From Lepisosteus oculatus (taxonomy: Eukaryota > Chordata > Actinopteri > Semionotiformes > Lepisosteidae), in assembly GCF_040954835.1 (NCBI RefSeq), contig NC_090697.1, positions 38,314,788-38,378,787 of the forward strand: DNA of 64,000 nt. Reading direction: 5' to 3'. The translations under genes were made by a program, and so were the position numbers. Within the stretch, counting starts at the first letter, position 1; each line of letters starts with the position of its first letter. Shown in pieces: positions 23,311-36,457 of the stretch. Under the pieces are notes generated by a model. The model saw only the letters and a list, made by a program, of their open reading frames with translations, had not been told where the DNA came from and ran no database searches.

Positions 23311-24600
23311 TGTCTGTACTGTGCAATGACAATACTTGTCCATTAGATGACATTCTGAGACATGTAGGCCACTGTTAATTTATCAGTATTAATATCGAAT
23401 GCAGTAATCTCACAGAGTGTTTAAAACCATGACACAAGTGCCAAAAAAGGGATTATTAACATAGCTAATGTAGAAGAGACAGACATTTTATTGTATATAG
23501 TAAAATAACAGCAGTAAATGAACCTAGTTGACAGTGAATCTGACCAATTCTAAAATAAGTGGACCCTTGATTATTTTTTCATAAGCTAAAGTAAATTGCC
23601 ACATTTGATCTACAAAGCTGCCGTTTTAAAAGCTTACAGTACTAAACAGTAATAGACAACAAAACACGCGGAACAATATGATAAGTCTCACAATCGAAAA
23701 ACAAATCAAGCTGCAATAGCTGTCTCAGAAAGTAAAACATGAATCAGCGTCAGAAGTTTTTTTTAGTTATGTCGATAGCTATTTACCTTGAGAAGCTTTA
23801 TAAAAACAATACATTGCAAAGTTCATACTGTATGTCCCAATAAGAAAGATGTTTTAAGTAATATCAGTCTATCTCTCAATGCAGCTGCAGACTAAACCTG
23901 TCCTCTCTGTAGTTATCGATGACAGTACCTATTTGACAGGCAGTGTGTAATATACTACAGTATACACTATATATAATATACTAAAGTTGATTAAAAAATA
24001 GCTTGGTGGCACTTGAACAATAAAAGATTAATAAAATGCTGGTCAACGAGTCCCTTTACAATACGTTATACATCAGTACATATTGTACAGTAAATCTCTA
24101 AAAACTGACAATCATGTCAGTTGTTGTGACATGTGTAAATCAAATTTACATGAGAGGGCAATGTTGATGTTAATAAGATATTACAGTTCCCAGTTGTCTG
24201 CACTGGACTATAAAGATTGCCATTCTAAAAGTAATGCTAGAAAGATTCTTGTTTATCATACAGAGAACATTAAGTGCTTCTTTGAACAACAGGATCAGAT
24301 ACAGGAGCTCCAGTTCAAACATGTTAGTGTGTACAATCCATTGTATGAAGTAAATTTCACAAGTTTATTAAGATTTTCATGATATTCTTTTCTCAGAAGG
24401 CTTATCATTTATCACACATTTATGTCATGAGAGTATTATCACAGTGTGTTCTTTAGACCTTATGTAGATGTAGTTGCCAGTTATTTTAAAGACATCTGGT
24501 CACAAGGACTATATTAACAATGCTAGATCAGTGCATTTCATTTTAACAGGAGGTGGATTGCTGTCATGTACTATCTACCTTTTATCAATTTTCTGTTTCC
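23311..24600 (+). repeat. Tandem duplication, copy 1 (~1.29 kb)
   Basis: This is the first of two adjacent direct copies. It begins TGTCTGTACTGTGCAATGAC and ends TTTTCTGTTTCC. The match to copy 2 runs through the whole unit with scattered substitutions and a few small indels. Both copies contain an open frame of about 100 codons (24083-24382 here). The differences between copies within it change amino acids rather than staying silent, so I do not call a gene. Confidence 0.9.
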
Positions 24601-24614
24601 ATTTCCATTTCCAT

Positions 24615-25908
24615 TGTCTGTACTGTGCAATGACAATACTTGTCCATTAGATGACATTCTGAGACATGTAGGCCCCTGTTAATTTATCAGTATTAATATG
24701 GAATGCAGTGATCTCACAGAGTGTTTGAAACCATGACACAAGTGCCAAAAAAGGGATTATTAACATACAGTAGCTAAAGTAGAAGAGACTGACATTTGAT
24801 TGTAAATAGTAAAATAACAGCAGTAAATGATCCTAGTTGACAGTGAATCTGACCAATTCCAAAATAAGTGGACTCTTGATTATTTTTTCATAAGCTAAAG
24901 TAAATTGCCAAATTTGATCTACAAAGTTGCAGTTTTAAAAGCTTACAGTACTTAACAGTAATAGACAACAAAACATGCAGAAAAATATGATAAGTCTCAC
25001 AATCGAAAAACAAATCAAGCTGCAATAGCTGTCTCAGAAAAACATGAATGAGTGTCAGAAGTTTTTTTTAGTTATGTCGATATCTACCTAGAGAGGCTTT
25101 ATTAAACAATACATGTAGGAGGTTGCAAAGTTTGTACTGTACATCCCAATAAGAAAGGTGTTTTAAGTAATATCAATCTATCTCTCAATACATTTGCAGA
25201 CTATTCCTGTCCTCTCTGTAGTTATCGATGACAGTACCTATTTGACAGGCAGTGTGTAATATACTAAAATATGTACTATATATAATATACTAAAGTTGAT
25301 TAAAGAATAGCTTGGTGACACTTGAACAATAAAAGGTTAATAAAATGCTGGTCAACGAGTACCTTTACAATACGTTATACATCAGTACACATTTCACAGT
25401 AAATCTCTAAAAACTGACAATCATGTCAGTTGTTGTGACATGTGTAAATCAAATTTACATGAGAGGGCAATGTTGATGTTAATAAGATATTACAGTTCCC
25501 AGTTGTCTACACTGGACTATAAAGATTGCCATCCTAAAAGTAATGCTAGAAAGATTCTTGTTAATCATACAGAGAACATTAAGTGCTTCTTTGAACAACA
25601 GGATCAGATACAGGAGCTCCAGTTCAAACATGTTAGTGTGTACAATCCATTGTATGAAGTAAATTTCTTAAGTTTATTAAGATTTTCATGTTATTCTTTT
25701 CTCAGAAGGCTTATCATTTATCAACATTTATGTCATGAGAGTATTATCACAGTGTGTTCTTTAGACCTTATGTAGATGTGGTTGCCAGTTATTTTAATGA
25801 CATCTGGTCACAAGGACTATATTAACAATGCTAGATCAGTGCAATTCATTTTTACAGGAGGTGGATTGCTCTCATGTACTATCTGCCTTTTATCCATTTT
25901 CTGTTTCC
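24615..25908 (+). repeat. Tandem duplication, copy 2 (~1.29 kb)
   Basis: Second copy, offset about 1304 bases from the first and separated by the short repeat ATTTCCATTTCCAT (24601-24614). It lies in the same orientation as copy 1. The equivalent open frame here runs 25440-25775. The close match implies a fairly recent event. The left boundary word TGTACTGTGCAATGACAATA resembles the 3' tails of fish L2/Rex-type LINEs. Confidence 0.9.
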
Positions 25909-27129
25909 CCATTTACTTCTATTACATATCCTGTTTTACATTTGGCTAGTCTTGTAAAGTTTCCCCTTGAATTAAATCCCACAATGCTTTGCTCAAATAA
26001 TTGAAAAGGCAGGGAAAATGTTTCAAATGTAAAAGACAAACTGATTGTATCTGTTTATTAGACTAAGATTGTCTTTGGCTCATCTAACCTGACATTTAGG
26101 AAATGGAATAGTTATTCTTCTGTGTTGCTAGAAGTATGTAAGAAAGATGAAGGTCAGCAGCTACTGCTAGCAGCAGGTGGCAGTGACTTTGGCTTATGAA
26201 TCAAAGCTGCTGTGTTGCTCCCTCACAATTAATTGCAATATCTTTAAACTTTGCTTGAGTGTGAGCACTTTTTGCAAATATATATTTCTAAAATATATTT
26301 TTTTCAGTGTTTTGCAGATTTCAAGGTAATTCAAAGGTTAAGGCTTCAAATTTAGACTTTGATGCTAAGATGTAAATTCACAATTTTTCGTTAAAGCAGT
26401 GTTTTTTATTTATTTTCCACAGAGTATTCAAAAGTCTTGAGAATTTAACAGAACAATTCCAAATGAGTAAATAATCTGAAGAGTTTCATTGATCAGCTTG
26501 ATAATATCTTGATTAACAGACTGGAAAGATACAAGAAAATGCCAAAATAGGTGTAATCACACTCAGATGAATGGCTTTCACATTAGATTTTAATATTTCT
26601 GTTAGAATTATGCCTTTTTCTTTTGTGTTCAGAAATCAATATCAACATTTTATAATAACAGTAAGAAGCTTAAGGTTGTTGTTTCAGAGTGCCATTTTCA
26701 TTTTTCTTTGTAATTTCATCTGAGTTAATGTTTGCAAGAATATATTATATAATAACAAAACAAGTTGAATATTTAATTGCAGGACCAAACAAAATGTAAA
26801 AAAAATCTACTTGTTCCATGTTATTTGATCACAGTATTGAAACCCTTTACCATCTTGGTATATTTTGTTTTATTGTATTACTACTCACAGCAATCACATT
26901 GATTCTTTTTTTATATTAAATCTGTAATTGAAGAACAAATGCACTTCTGACAAAGTTGAATATGGCATTTCCAGGATTGGTATGTCCTTGGAAATACTGT
27001 ATGAGCACTTGTAGTCATTTAGTACATTTGCTAGAGAGTGAGCTATCTGGATCTTATATACTTTTATAATATTATGATTTCATGTGCTGCACGTGTGAAT
27101 CTGTAAAATAAAATATTTAGGTCAACATC
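25909..27129. other. Non-genic sequence
   Basis: AT-rich; no feature supportable. Confidence 0.4.
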
Positions 27130-27134
27130 ATATC

Positions 27135-27609
27135 TGTCACGATCGCTAACCCTTCCTCTTAAGGGAGCTCCAGCCCTTCCTCGTTCCTTCCCATTGTCTG
27201 CACCTGTTCCTTATTCCCGTTCCCCCTTTAAACCCGGACGCGGACTTCATTCCTGGTTCCTCATTGATTTCCACATCATGAGAGCCCGGGGTCTTGCTGC
27301 GTCTGGCTCCGTTATGCTTTTAACTTTCCGTTCCTAGTTCCTGGTTCCCCTCGCCGGTTCCGACCCGGTTCGTGTTTTAACTTCCTGGATGGATCCCCTG
27401 GCCTTGGACTCTACCCTTTGTCTCGGATTACTCTTTTGGATTTCCTACATGGATTGTTCGCCTGGACTCACTTCCCCTGGACACCTGCACTGTATGGAGA
27501 CGCCCCCCATCTCCAGACCCTTTTCCTGCATGACTATTTTTCCCCCTTGTGTCTTCACTATTCTGGATTGTGTCGTCCGCATAGGGCCCGGAAAGAACTG
27601 TTCGTTACA
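27135..27609. mobile_element. LTR-like insertion (475 bp) with perfect 5-bp target duplication
   Basis: It begins TGTCACGATC and ends GTTCGTTACA, and is flanked on both sides by ATATC (27130-27134 and 27610-27614). TG...CA ends with a 5-bp duplication fit a solo LTR of a retrotransposon. It is much more GC- and pyrimidine-rich than its surroundings, with many TTCC/CCGG words. Two overlapping open frames of 75-79 codons inside it are compositional. A related start (TGTCACACCC) appears at 63861. A DNA transposon with similar ends is an alternative. Confidence 0.6.
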
Positions 27610-27614
27610 ATATC

Positions 27615-30600
27615 TGGAGGTTCTGTGAAGAGAATAAACCTCTAGTGATATATTTCTTGTCTAGAAAATAAACTAGACTAATGAGTCTAGAATATTTTTT
27701 CAGATTGATGTATTCTAGTTGAGTTCTTTTAAATGAAGCCCACAGACCAAGATAGATGAGTTACATGAGGTCTCTGTATGGGGAAAGCATTTCTTTTCCA
27801 TTCTGTGTTTCATACTTTCACTTTGGTAAATCAGAGTTTACATTTAGATGTCTGGATGGGTTTGATGTGTATATAATGAGCATTACATGCATGCATCCCA
27901 GTGTCTCCATAGTAAGACTTTTACTTTTTCAGTGTTTATACTTTCTATTGCAAATTTTTTACCTCTATGTAGCGGAGCTACAGTAGTTTGGACACGGTGA
28001 CGTCATCGCCATCCCTGCGCGGAATCACGACAGTCACATCTAGCAATTGATGACAAATGTTTTCCTCATTCCTGTCACCATTGCTTCTTTGGCACAATGG
28101 TAGTTTTGGTTTGCAAACAGTATTGTACAGAACCAATCCACTGAGACTTCTGGTCTCAGTAAGAAACATAGCCAGTAAGGCTAATCTGTTATGTCTCAAA
28201 TTCAAGAAACTTAAGAAGTGGGGAGCACCCACTTACACATCTCTCTTTGTACCTTATGATGACCTTTGCTGCAGCTTCCTGGCTCATTCGAAAATGAGCA
28301 AGTTCTGCCAGCCTCATCCTTTTGGTTAGGTTGAGGTTCTCAAACAGGAGAATTACACCAGTCAAACAACAAATCAGTACTATATTCTGACTATAACACT
28401 AATGAAACATATAAATGACCAGATTTCATTAATTAAACTTCCATTTATGAAACTGCAAATTGTAAGATCTATACAATTCATTGGTACAAACAATGCATCA
28501 GTAACTTACACATTGCTCATGTGAACAGAAATGTCTGTATTTAAAAAAAAAAACTGCCTATATTGTGCCCAGTCCACTTGTTGAACAACTCCAAAGTGTG
28601 CTTCACTGTGCACTACACAGTACTGTACACTATGCACAGTCAGAAGAACTCTCTGTGGAGAAGAGTTCTTGAGGCAAGTAGCCCTGCAAGACAAAATCAA
28701 TACTGTACTTGGAAAAGACACTGAAAAGCCATTGAAGATAACACAAAAGAACAGACATGTTTGTGGGTCATAATTAATAAGAAAATTATGTTTTATTTGA
28801 TTGCCAATATAATATCTATTCCCCCATTGCACCTGAGCTCGTAACTACATAATCTTTATTCTTTATGAAAGACAATGTTCTAATAATGTTAATAAGCAGA
28901 ATACCTAGGTTTATGATTAACATTTATGATTAACATTTATTAACTATTAACAAATGCTATTAACATTTACATTCATTATTTTCACAACAGGAGTTTACTT
29001 TTCTTTTGCTTGCACACTATAAGATATGCAGAACTGGAGAGTTTCAATTGACATAATGCTTAAGCTGATAGAAAGACAGGGTCTTTGTCAGCTTATTTTT
29101 ATCACTCCCCAGACTGCATGGTATATTCTGTTTCTCAAACAATATTTTGGGCATATTCATTTGTTGGTTATGAACAATATATGCATTTGAGCAATGAAGT
29201 AAGAAGCAGACAGGCCGTGATATTGAACAATTTGCTAAGCTACTTTGTTCTTGCAACATACAGTCCTTGTAGAGAATACAAATGCCAGAAATTCATTGTA
29301 AGTCTTGTTTTTAATAACTCTATTCAGTCTTCAGTCAACAGATATCAATTCTATTATCAATTAGGTTTAAATATATATAATGAAATTATATATTAAATGT
29401 TCTTAAGTAATTTAAAAATATACAGATTTGTTATTGTAATGCATATGACTCATCATTCCCATTATAATAAGAATAAATGCATTGTACTATATATCCCAAA
29501 AAGCATATTTTTAATGTGTTAAAGTGTCAAGTCAGAGAGCGAATATTGTCCAAGTTAGCTGTTGAACTGCATGCTGTTACTTCAATATGTTTGATGAGAT
29601 GAAAACCCAGGCAGAACTGAAGATCAAGTTCTGTTTGTGAATATGCCATATATGAGAGAGGAATTTGTTTCATTTCTTTCTGTAAACTCCCACATGGAGA
29701 CTATATTAAGGGACGGTACACGTATATTCACCTACTTTATCCAGGAAATCGGTTGCCTGGTAAACTTAAGCTTACCCAGGAGATTTTTTTCCATTATATT
29801 CTTATATCCCTTTTTATATCCTAAGATTTTGGGGTCACTCTCTGTGCTTCCTCGGGTGGTTGCAGACCTCTGATTATTTCGTCCGCAGGTGACCACATTG
29901 TCAGAAGTCCTCAAAAAAAAAGTCCATTATTTTTTCATTGTTGGTCTGTTCAGGACCTCCTCTTTCTTCTTCTCCAGATGTTTGCATCAGAGCTAAATAT
30001 GTTCATTATTCCATTAATGGCTACAAAACATTACATTGTTTCTTTACTCTTTGTCAAGAGTACTTGAATAAATTGCAATAGCATTTTTTGATGTTCTTAA
30101 TGTTTATCGGTGTGCTCTGCCGTTAAAACTCTGTCTCCTTTAGACACCTGACGGTTAAAAAGCTCCCTGTGTGTACAACTGGTGAAGTGAACCATCCAGA
30201 AGAAATGAAATCTGTGAGCTGAGTGGAAGCAGGAAGCATAAATAATGATAAGAAGCAAATGAAATTTTGATTGAAGAGAAAAAAAACATCAAATCTAAAT
30301 TGTCAAGTATGTTTAGTGTGGGAGATTATGCAACTAGGGAAGACATAATAAGTGGTCCACTGAAACTAAATTTGAAATTAGCATGTACAAAAAAGGCCTT
30401 TAATGGTATATTAGTGAGGCAGTGCACAATTCACAAAAGCAGCTTTGTGAATCTGTGGTAGCTCACTATTCTTTTGGCCACACCTAGTTTGTTAAATAGT
30501 GTGAAATAAGTCTAGATATCACTATTTAAATAATTTACACAGCAGTAGCCAGCACCATATAATTCAATGTATACAATTATGAACTTGGCAACACCAGCCT

Positions 30601-30850
30601 GATTTCAGTTCCTGAAAAAGATGGATTTTTGTTTTAATTAAAAATAGGTAAACCTCACTAAGGTCATCCCACTGCTTGGTCCTTATGTTTTTTTCTGCAG
30701 GTTCAGGATTTCACTCTTAATATTAATTATGGTTGGTTCTTTTTTCCTTCACTTTGCCTGCAGCTTGCTGTAGATGTTTTGGCCCACTGTGTTATTTGTA
30801 GCCATTGGCTGACAGAATTTGACCTTGTTTCTGAGCTCTGACATGCACTG
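27615..30850. other. Non-genic sequence
   Basis: A small CpG-bearing patch near 27970-28060 (GACGTCATCGCCATCCCTGC) may be a repeat fragment. Nothing else is supportable. Confidence 0.4.
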
Positions 30851-31000
30851 CAGTGATGGGGAAAAATGAACTATATTTCATGATGCCTCATGAGTCAAGC
30901 GAAGCGAAATGATCAGAGGCAGTGGGGTAGAATTATCTTGAGTTCTTTAAGTCACGTGACCAGTCTACTTTAAAGTCAGTGAACTGGAGTAAGTAGTTAT
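30851..31000 (+). mobile_element. Possible truncated hAT-type fragment
   Basis: CAGTGATGGGGAAAAATGAA resembles a hAT terminal inverted repeat. It is followed by a GATGCCTCATGAGTCA...GCGAAGCGAA block and TCACGTGACC, a combination common in fish hAT MITEs. No matching right end was found, so it is truncated or misassigned. Confidence 0.35.
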
Positions 31001-34000
31001 ACTTAAAGTGAAGTCTACACACTCATATACAAAAGAATACAACACTTTTATTCTATATCTGGACAGCAACTCGAGATTCTGATAAACATGGATCAAACTG
31101 TAAAGAGGGAGATTAGAAATAATTGAAAAATGTTTAAACTTCACCTCAGCCAGTGTCTCTCTCTCATAGCATTGTTCATTGCATGCCTGAGGACATTATT
31201 TTTAACTCTGTAAGGAGATGCAAATGTTTTCTTTAATGACAATTTTCCTTAATGTGAGTAGTGTAACCTGTTTTATTGTTAAGGTTCATATAGAATTAAG
31301 TGACCTATTGCATAAAAAACAATAAATAACATTTTTTAAATTGTATAGAGTTTTCACAGTATTCCCTGACGATTGTGACGTGCACCAAAAAAGTAATTAT
31401 AAACATAAAGCATATGTTTATCTTAAACATGACATAAGGTTTTGGTATAAGGTTCTATATGTGTACTTCAAATACAGATTAGTCTGTGATCTCCTTCTCT
31501 AATCTGCTATGTCTCCTCCCTGTGCCATTGTATTTTGGGCTTGGGGGTTGTGATGTACTGTACCGCCACTAAACACACACCACATCTTTTGCTTGTTTAT
31601 CCCGCATCATAGTCTGTTTGCATTGTCAAATTCACTGCAGGTAACTTTAGACTGCCATGATTAAACTACACTAATGGCATAAATAAATCAGAAGATGTTT
31701 CAAACATTTCTTTTTCGAGAAGTAACATACTGTATATTGTTGTTTTGAGGTGTGGAAAGGTCTGGAACTGCGTAGGGAGGGATAGGTATTGCATCACATT
31801 TAGAGGTCAGGCTTGGTTAAGGTTTGGAAAATAGCTGAAAGCAAGAACTTGTCAATTACTTGTCTATTTGCATAATCTGAGTCAGAGTCATAATCACAGT
31901 ATTATTTTAATTGTTCCACAGGTCTGCATTTGACTGGCAAAGCTGCAAGAGCAGAATGATATGGATTAAGATATTGGCTTTTCATAATTGTTTTAAAAGG
32001 CTTAAGACTGTATATACTGTATGGTATGGAGCATGAAAATACAGTAAAATGCCATGCATTTCAAATATGATGTCCTTTCAGGTTAAAAAAGTGTTTAATA
32101 ATAACATTCTTAACAAAATACAAAACTATATATTGTGCATATAGAAATATATATATATTACAATTCTTAAATTTTTTAATATTTACCTCATGGGAAACAG
32201 TGTTCAAGTGTATTTTGTGCTAAAACAATGTAGAAAAAGAAGTTTTAAAACTGAGTGACATTTTACAAGTTGCATTTTAAATTTGTTAATATATTAATAA
32301 ACCAATAAGTAAATATCAAGATTGTTGTAAGATTTGTAGTGTCTTACCTCTTTGAATTGCATTAGTACTAATTTCTACCTGTACAGAATACACATTTGAA
32401 ATTGGGTATTTTAGATAAAATACAAAATTATATAATAGAATCCATTAATTCGATTACCATTTGATAGGTAATAATTGTGAAACCCTTTCAAAAGTTCATA
32501 GAAATTAAATTTATATTTAGGCAACAAGTAATAGTAGTTTTTAGTTCATTTGTTGTGCAATATGTTATGTATATGTAATATGAAACAACAAAAAGTTTTT
32601 AAAGTTTTTAAAATTTCAGATTTTAAAGGTTTTCTTTCCACAGCATCTAACCCCCGAATTAAAACATAATAGTGTGATTATTCTGTTTTAGAGTTGAGGA
32701 AGATTGTTTTTCTATAGGAAATTTAATTCCATTACCATGCAACTGCTCTATGTCAAGCTGAAAATCTGTTAATTCATCAGAGGCTGGTCAAACGCAGTGC
32801 CAGTACGTCATTTTAGGGTGGCTTTTTATTTAATCTTTATTAAGTGAAATTAAATTTTAAATATTTAGTGCCATTATCTGTGGTTATAATTCTCTGAACT
32901 AACTAACTCATGTCTGCTACACATTTGAAAGTTAATTTAAAATCAGCAAAGAAATAAAATGAAAGGCCTCATAATTTGCTGACCTTATGTCCACTATTTC
33001 AACCAATATCCTTTTTGCTTCAAGGAACAAAGAAAGATGCATGAGATATTTAAAATCTGACAGCATATTTTAGCTGCTTATTCAGATATTGAACTAGATA
33101 TTCAGATATGTCACTAATGCCAATGTTGAAACAGGGCCTGAATTCTCTCCTTCTTTGTCATTCCCCCCACCCTGGTAATAATGAGCTTTGATAGGGACTG
33201 CCTCAGCTCTCTTAACAGTGACTTTCTACATGTCATGAATTAAGACCTAACAGGAATCTCTCACTCTGTTTGGTTCTCGTTGCTTCTTTAGTGCTTTGTG
33301 AATCAAATGCCTGAGGCTCCGTCCCATTCTGGGAATGGCAACACTTGACATAGACTGAATGTGATGAAGTGGAAGTGCCAGGATACTACAGGCTGCATCT
33401 CAGAAACCTGCACCTCCACAACATGTGCGTGTGCACGCACACACAAGTGCATAGCAGTAGATTGCTAGTTCCACAGTCATTTTCCAGAATAGCTTTCCGT
33501 CTTAGAGAGTGTTGAATGCCATATACAGTAGTTCAACTTTCTTTGATTTCAGAAAAATGTAGCACTTGCAAACTATTTGGTACAGTATGCTGTGAGTCTT
33601 AGGTCAAGTAACTTAATGAAGGGATGCTTAGAAAATTTACTTTTATGTTATAAATATATTGGACATTTGATTTTTGTAATTGTTTTTGGTAATTGACTTT
33701 GAATGGTTGTTTCTTATTTTGTATTTTCCACCTTGGGCAATTTTCTATAGACATTTTGTTGTCTGCATTGTGTTACTGATATAAACTGTATATACAGCAA
33801 TATACAGCAATACAAATATTTTTTACTGTTGACTTAAAGGACCTGACTACTTGGAATAGAATATGAAATTTTGTCTTGTTTTTCACCTTCAATCAATCCA
33901 GTTGTATTCAAATTATAATCATGTTTCACCTGGTGGCTGAGAGGGAAATACTGAGTTAGGTCTCAGACTTTTAATAGTATAATCGAATACATGTGGGAAG

Positions 34001-34604
34001 ATATACAGTAGCTTTATCTGGAAAGCCTCAGATATGTTCCTGGAACAACCTGCATTTGTATAAGATGCAAAACGAACATAAAGGGAAAATCCATCGGTAG
34101 GATTATGCCTTGATAACACAGGAAAGTAAATTGTCATGGCTATACATACCAATTTTAGTCCATAGTTTTGTGAAGACATGGGACCTAAAATAATCCATAA
34201 CCACTTTCAAACTATGTCTAAAGTGGTGTATAGCTTTTAAAATAAAAAACTGAAATGTCTTTGTGGTTTCTTAGGCAATGTAACAGTCGCTTATTTTTAT
34301 TTGTTTCTCTTTAGTGCTACATTTAAAAAAAACATGATTGTTATTTTAGGACTTTTTTGTACTATTACATGCATCCTATGATATGCTACAAACTATATAA
34401 ATGTAATTTTAATTATGAGATAAGGCATATTCTATATTGCAGGGAACATGCAGTGTACATTCTCTAACATTAGGGATTTTATGACTTAAAATAGGTTTTC
34501 AATTTGAAAAGTTTTTCAATTATGAGGATCTCTTACATATCCTTCACACTTTTATTTTATTCTGTATGTCAAGATGTTCTTGCACTTCAATAAAAAATCA
34601 GAGC
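31001..34604. other. Intergenic sequence
   Basis: AT-rich with no supportable gene. A less AT-rich patch at 33130-33370 could be conserved non-coding DNA, but sequence alone cannot show it. Confidence 0.4.
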
Positions 34605-36457
34605 TTCAGAAAACAGCCCATAGATGTTTTATTTTAAACCACAACACAATGAATAGTGCAGCCATGTCATTTAGGGGCACAACACATGCTACAAAAATCT
34701 TTACATTTTAAATAGTTCTTGCTTGTTTGAATTTGGTATTTGATGATAATACACTTTAATATTCAATACAAACACTTACTGGGCAAATATATTATTGTAA
34801 AGTTTGAGTTAAACCAATAGGGATTCATTTCTCTTCAAAGCAAGGAAGCTAATGATTTTGTTTGTCTTAATTATGCAGTATCCTGAAACAAAGACTAACA
34901 AATGTCTCAATGATTATTCTCATCAGTATACATCTTGCCACATGAAAAAAGCTTAATGCTGTTTCATTACAGAAATGTAGTTTCTTAATTATAGGAGTGT
35001 GGTAATAACTTTATTATTGCAGCTTCATTAACAATTCTTCTTTACAATTATTTGCAGTTTATATTCTCAGTTGCACAGCCTCGGTCTTGTCCTGTATGCA
35101 GAATACTGCAACATTAAAAACATTGGGATTATATACAGTTTGCATGTTGAAGGGAGGAACAGGGGAATAAAAAAGTCCTACAAAAAGTTAATAACAATGC
35201 AGTACACTGGTATACCAAACACAAGACTAAAAGGGTTTCTTCTCATGGTAGCTGACTAAAGAACTGCATTTGTAAAGTTGTTTTGCTTGTTGTACTTTAC
35301 ACTCATTTGAAACTGAAAGAGACAGAGAGAGAGAAAACATTTTGCACCTTATAGAATGTTGCATTGCTCAGCCCCAAGGGATTTTATGTCAGTATGCTCC
35401 CTATTCGTAGGCAGGTGGAATGACTTTCTTTAAAAAAAAATGCAATGCCAAGCTTTTCACTAAAAATATTCTTTTTTGTTGATGCTTTTTTAATTGCTTG
35501 TCTTGGAGGGCGTCACATTTAGCTGGGAATTCAATACAAATTATGATGCACTTTTTGGGTATTTTTTAAAAGTATGCTTGGCCACAGACTGCTGGAGTTA
35601 CAATGTTAAATATAGTCAAATAGTGATTATTTATTCCTCTTCAAGGTCTTCAAGGCTTGCAAGTAAGCAGATCTAAATAGATAGGTGCTACAAGAATTTC
35701 AGCAACACAGATACTATTACTTATAAGGAAACATGCTCCCACAGTTACTCAAATAATGGCTCAACGAATCACAAATATACATCCCATACACAATACTGTA
35801 CGTTATTGAAGGACCTATGGCAATAGGATATTTGTTCCTATGTGCTTTTTACTGCATTTATTCCATAAGGCTTTGACTTGTTTTGATTCATAGGATGCAA
35901 ATGAGGACAGATTTTAAGGCAGAACCTAAAGGCATGCACATAAACTACATTTATATTCACCAACAGTACAAGCACATGTGAGAGAAGCAGCCTGATGAAT
36001 ACTAGAATCCATCTCTTTGTCCGTCCAGTTTCTGATTTATAGATGGATACATAAGTTATTAGGAACAGTTACATTACCATGGGAATTTGGTTTTATTAAT
36101 CTGATATATGAAACACACAGCTAGCATCAGTAAACATGTACAATAAATAGTAGCTTAATTCAACGCATCACATTACTGATGCACAAGCTCCAGTGGGATG
36201 AGACTGTATGGAAATTGCACACTTCACATTTGGCAGTTTAGTTTTTAAATAATATATTTTTATATTTCATATATTATATATACTGTATATATATTTAAAA
36301 TTGTTTTAGCAAATGACATTCTCATGCACACAAGTGTTTCAAACACAAGAAGCGAGTCCATTGAAAGGTAGTCCAAGCATTTTTTTTTCGGTGGAAATAG
36401 CTGCAAACTGAATGGAACATTTAACTTTTGTGCAGTCCATAATGCTTTGACGCCACC
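34605..36457 (-). other. VSNL1: Possible VSNL1 3' UTR
   Basis: This lies just downstream of the VSNL1 stop codon on the minus strand. A canonical AATAAA (reverse complement of 34628-34633) would end the longest transcript near 34610. Other AATAAA signals at about 35630 and 36092 could give shorter forms. The extent is inferred from these signals only. Confidence 0.4.

Noticed and set aside
24083..25775. Similar ~100-codon open frames in both tandem copies
   Set aside because: Similarity is explained by the DNA duplication. The differences between copies change amino acids, and there are no known motifs.
27389..27645. Two overlapping 75-79 codon frames
   Set aside because: They sit inside the LTR-like insert, are Pro/Cys/Leu-rich by composition, and match nothing recognisable.
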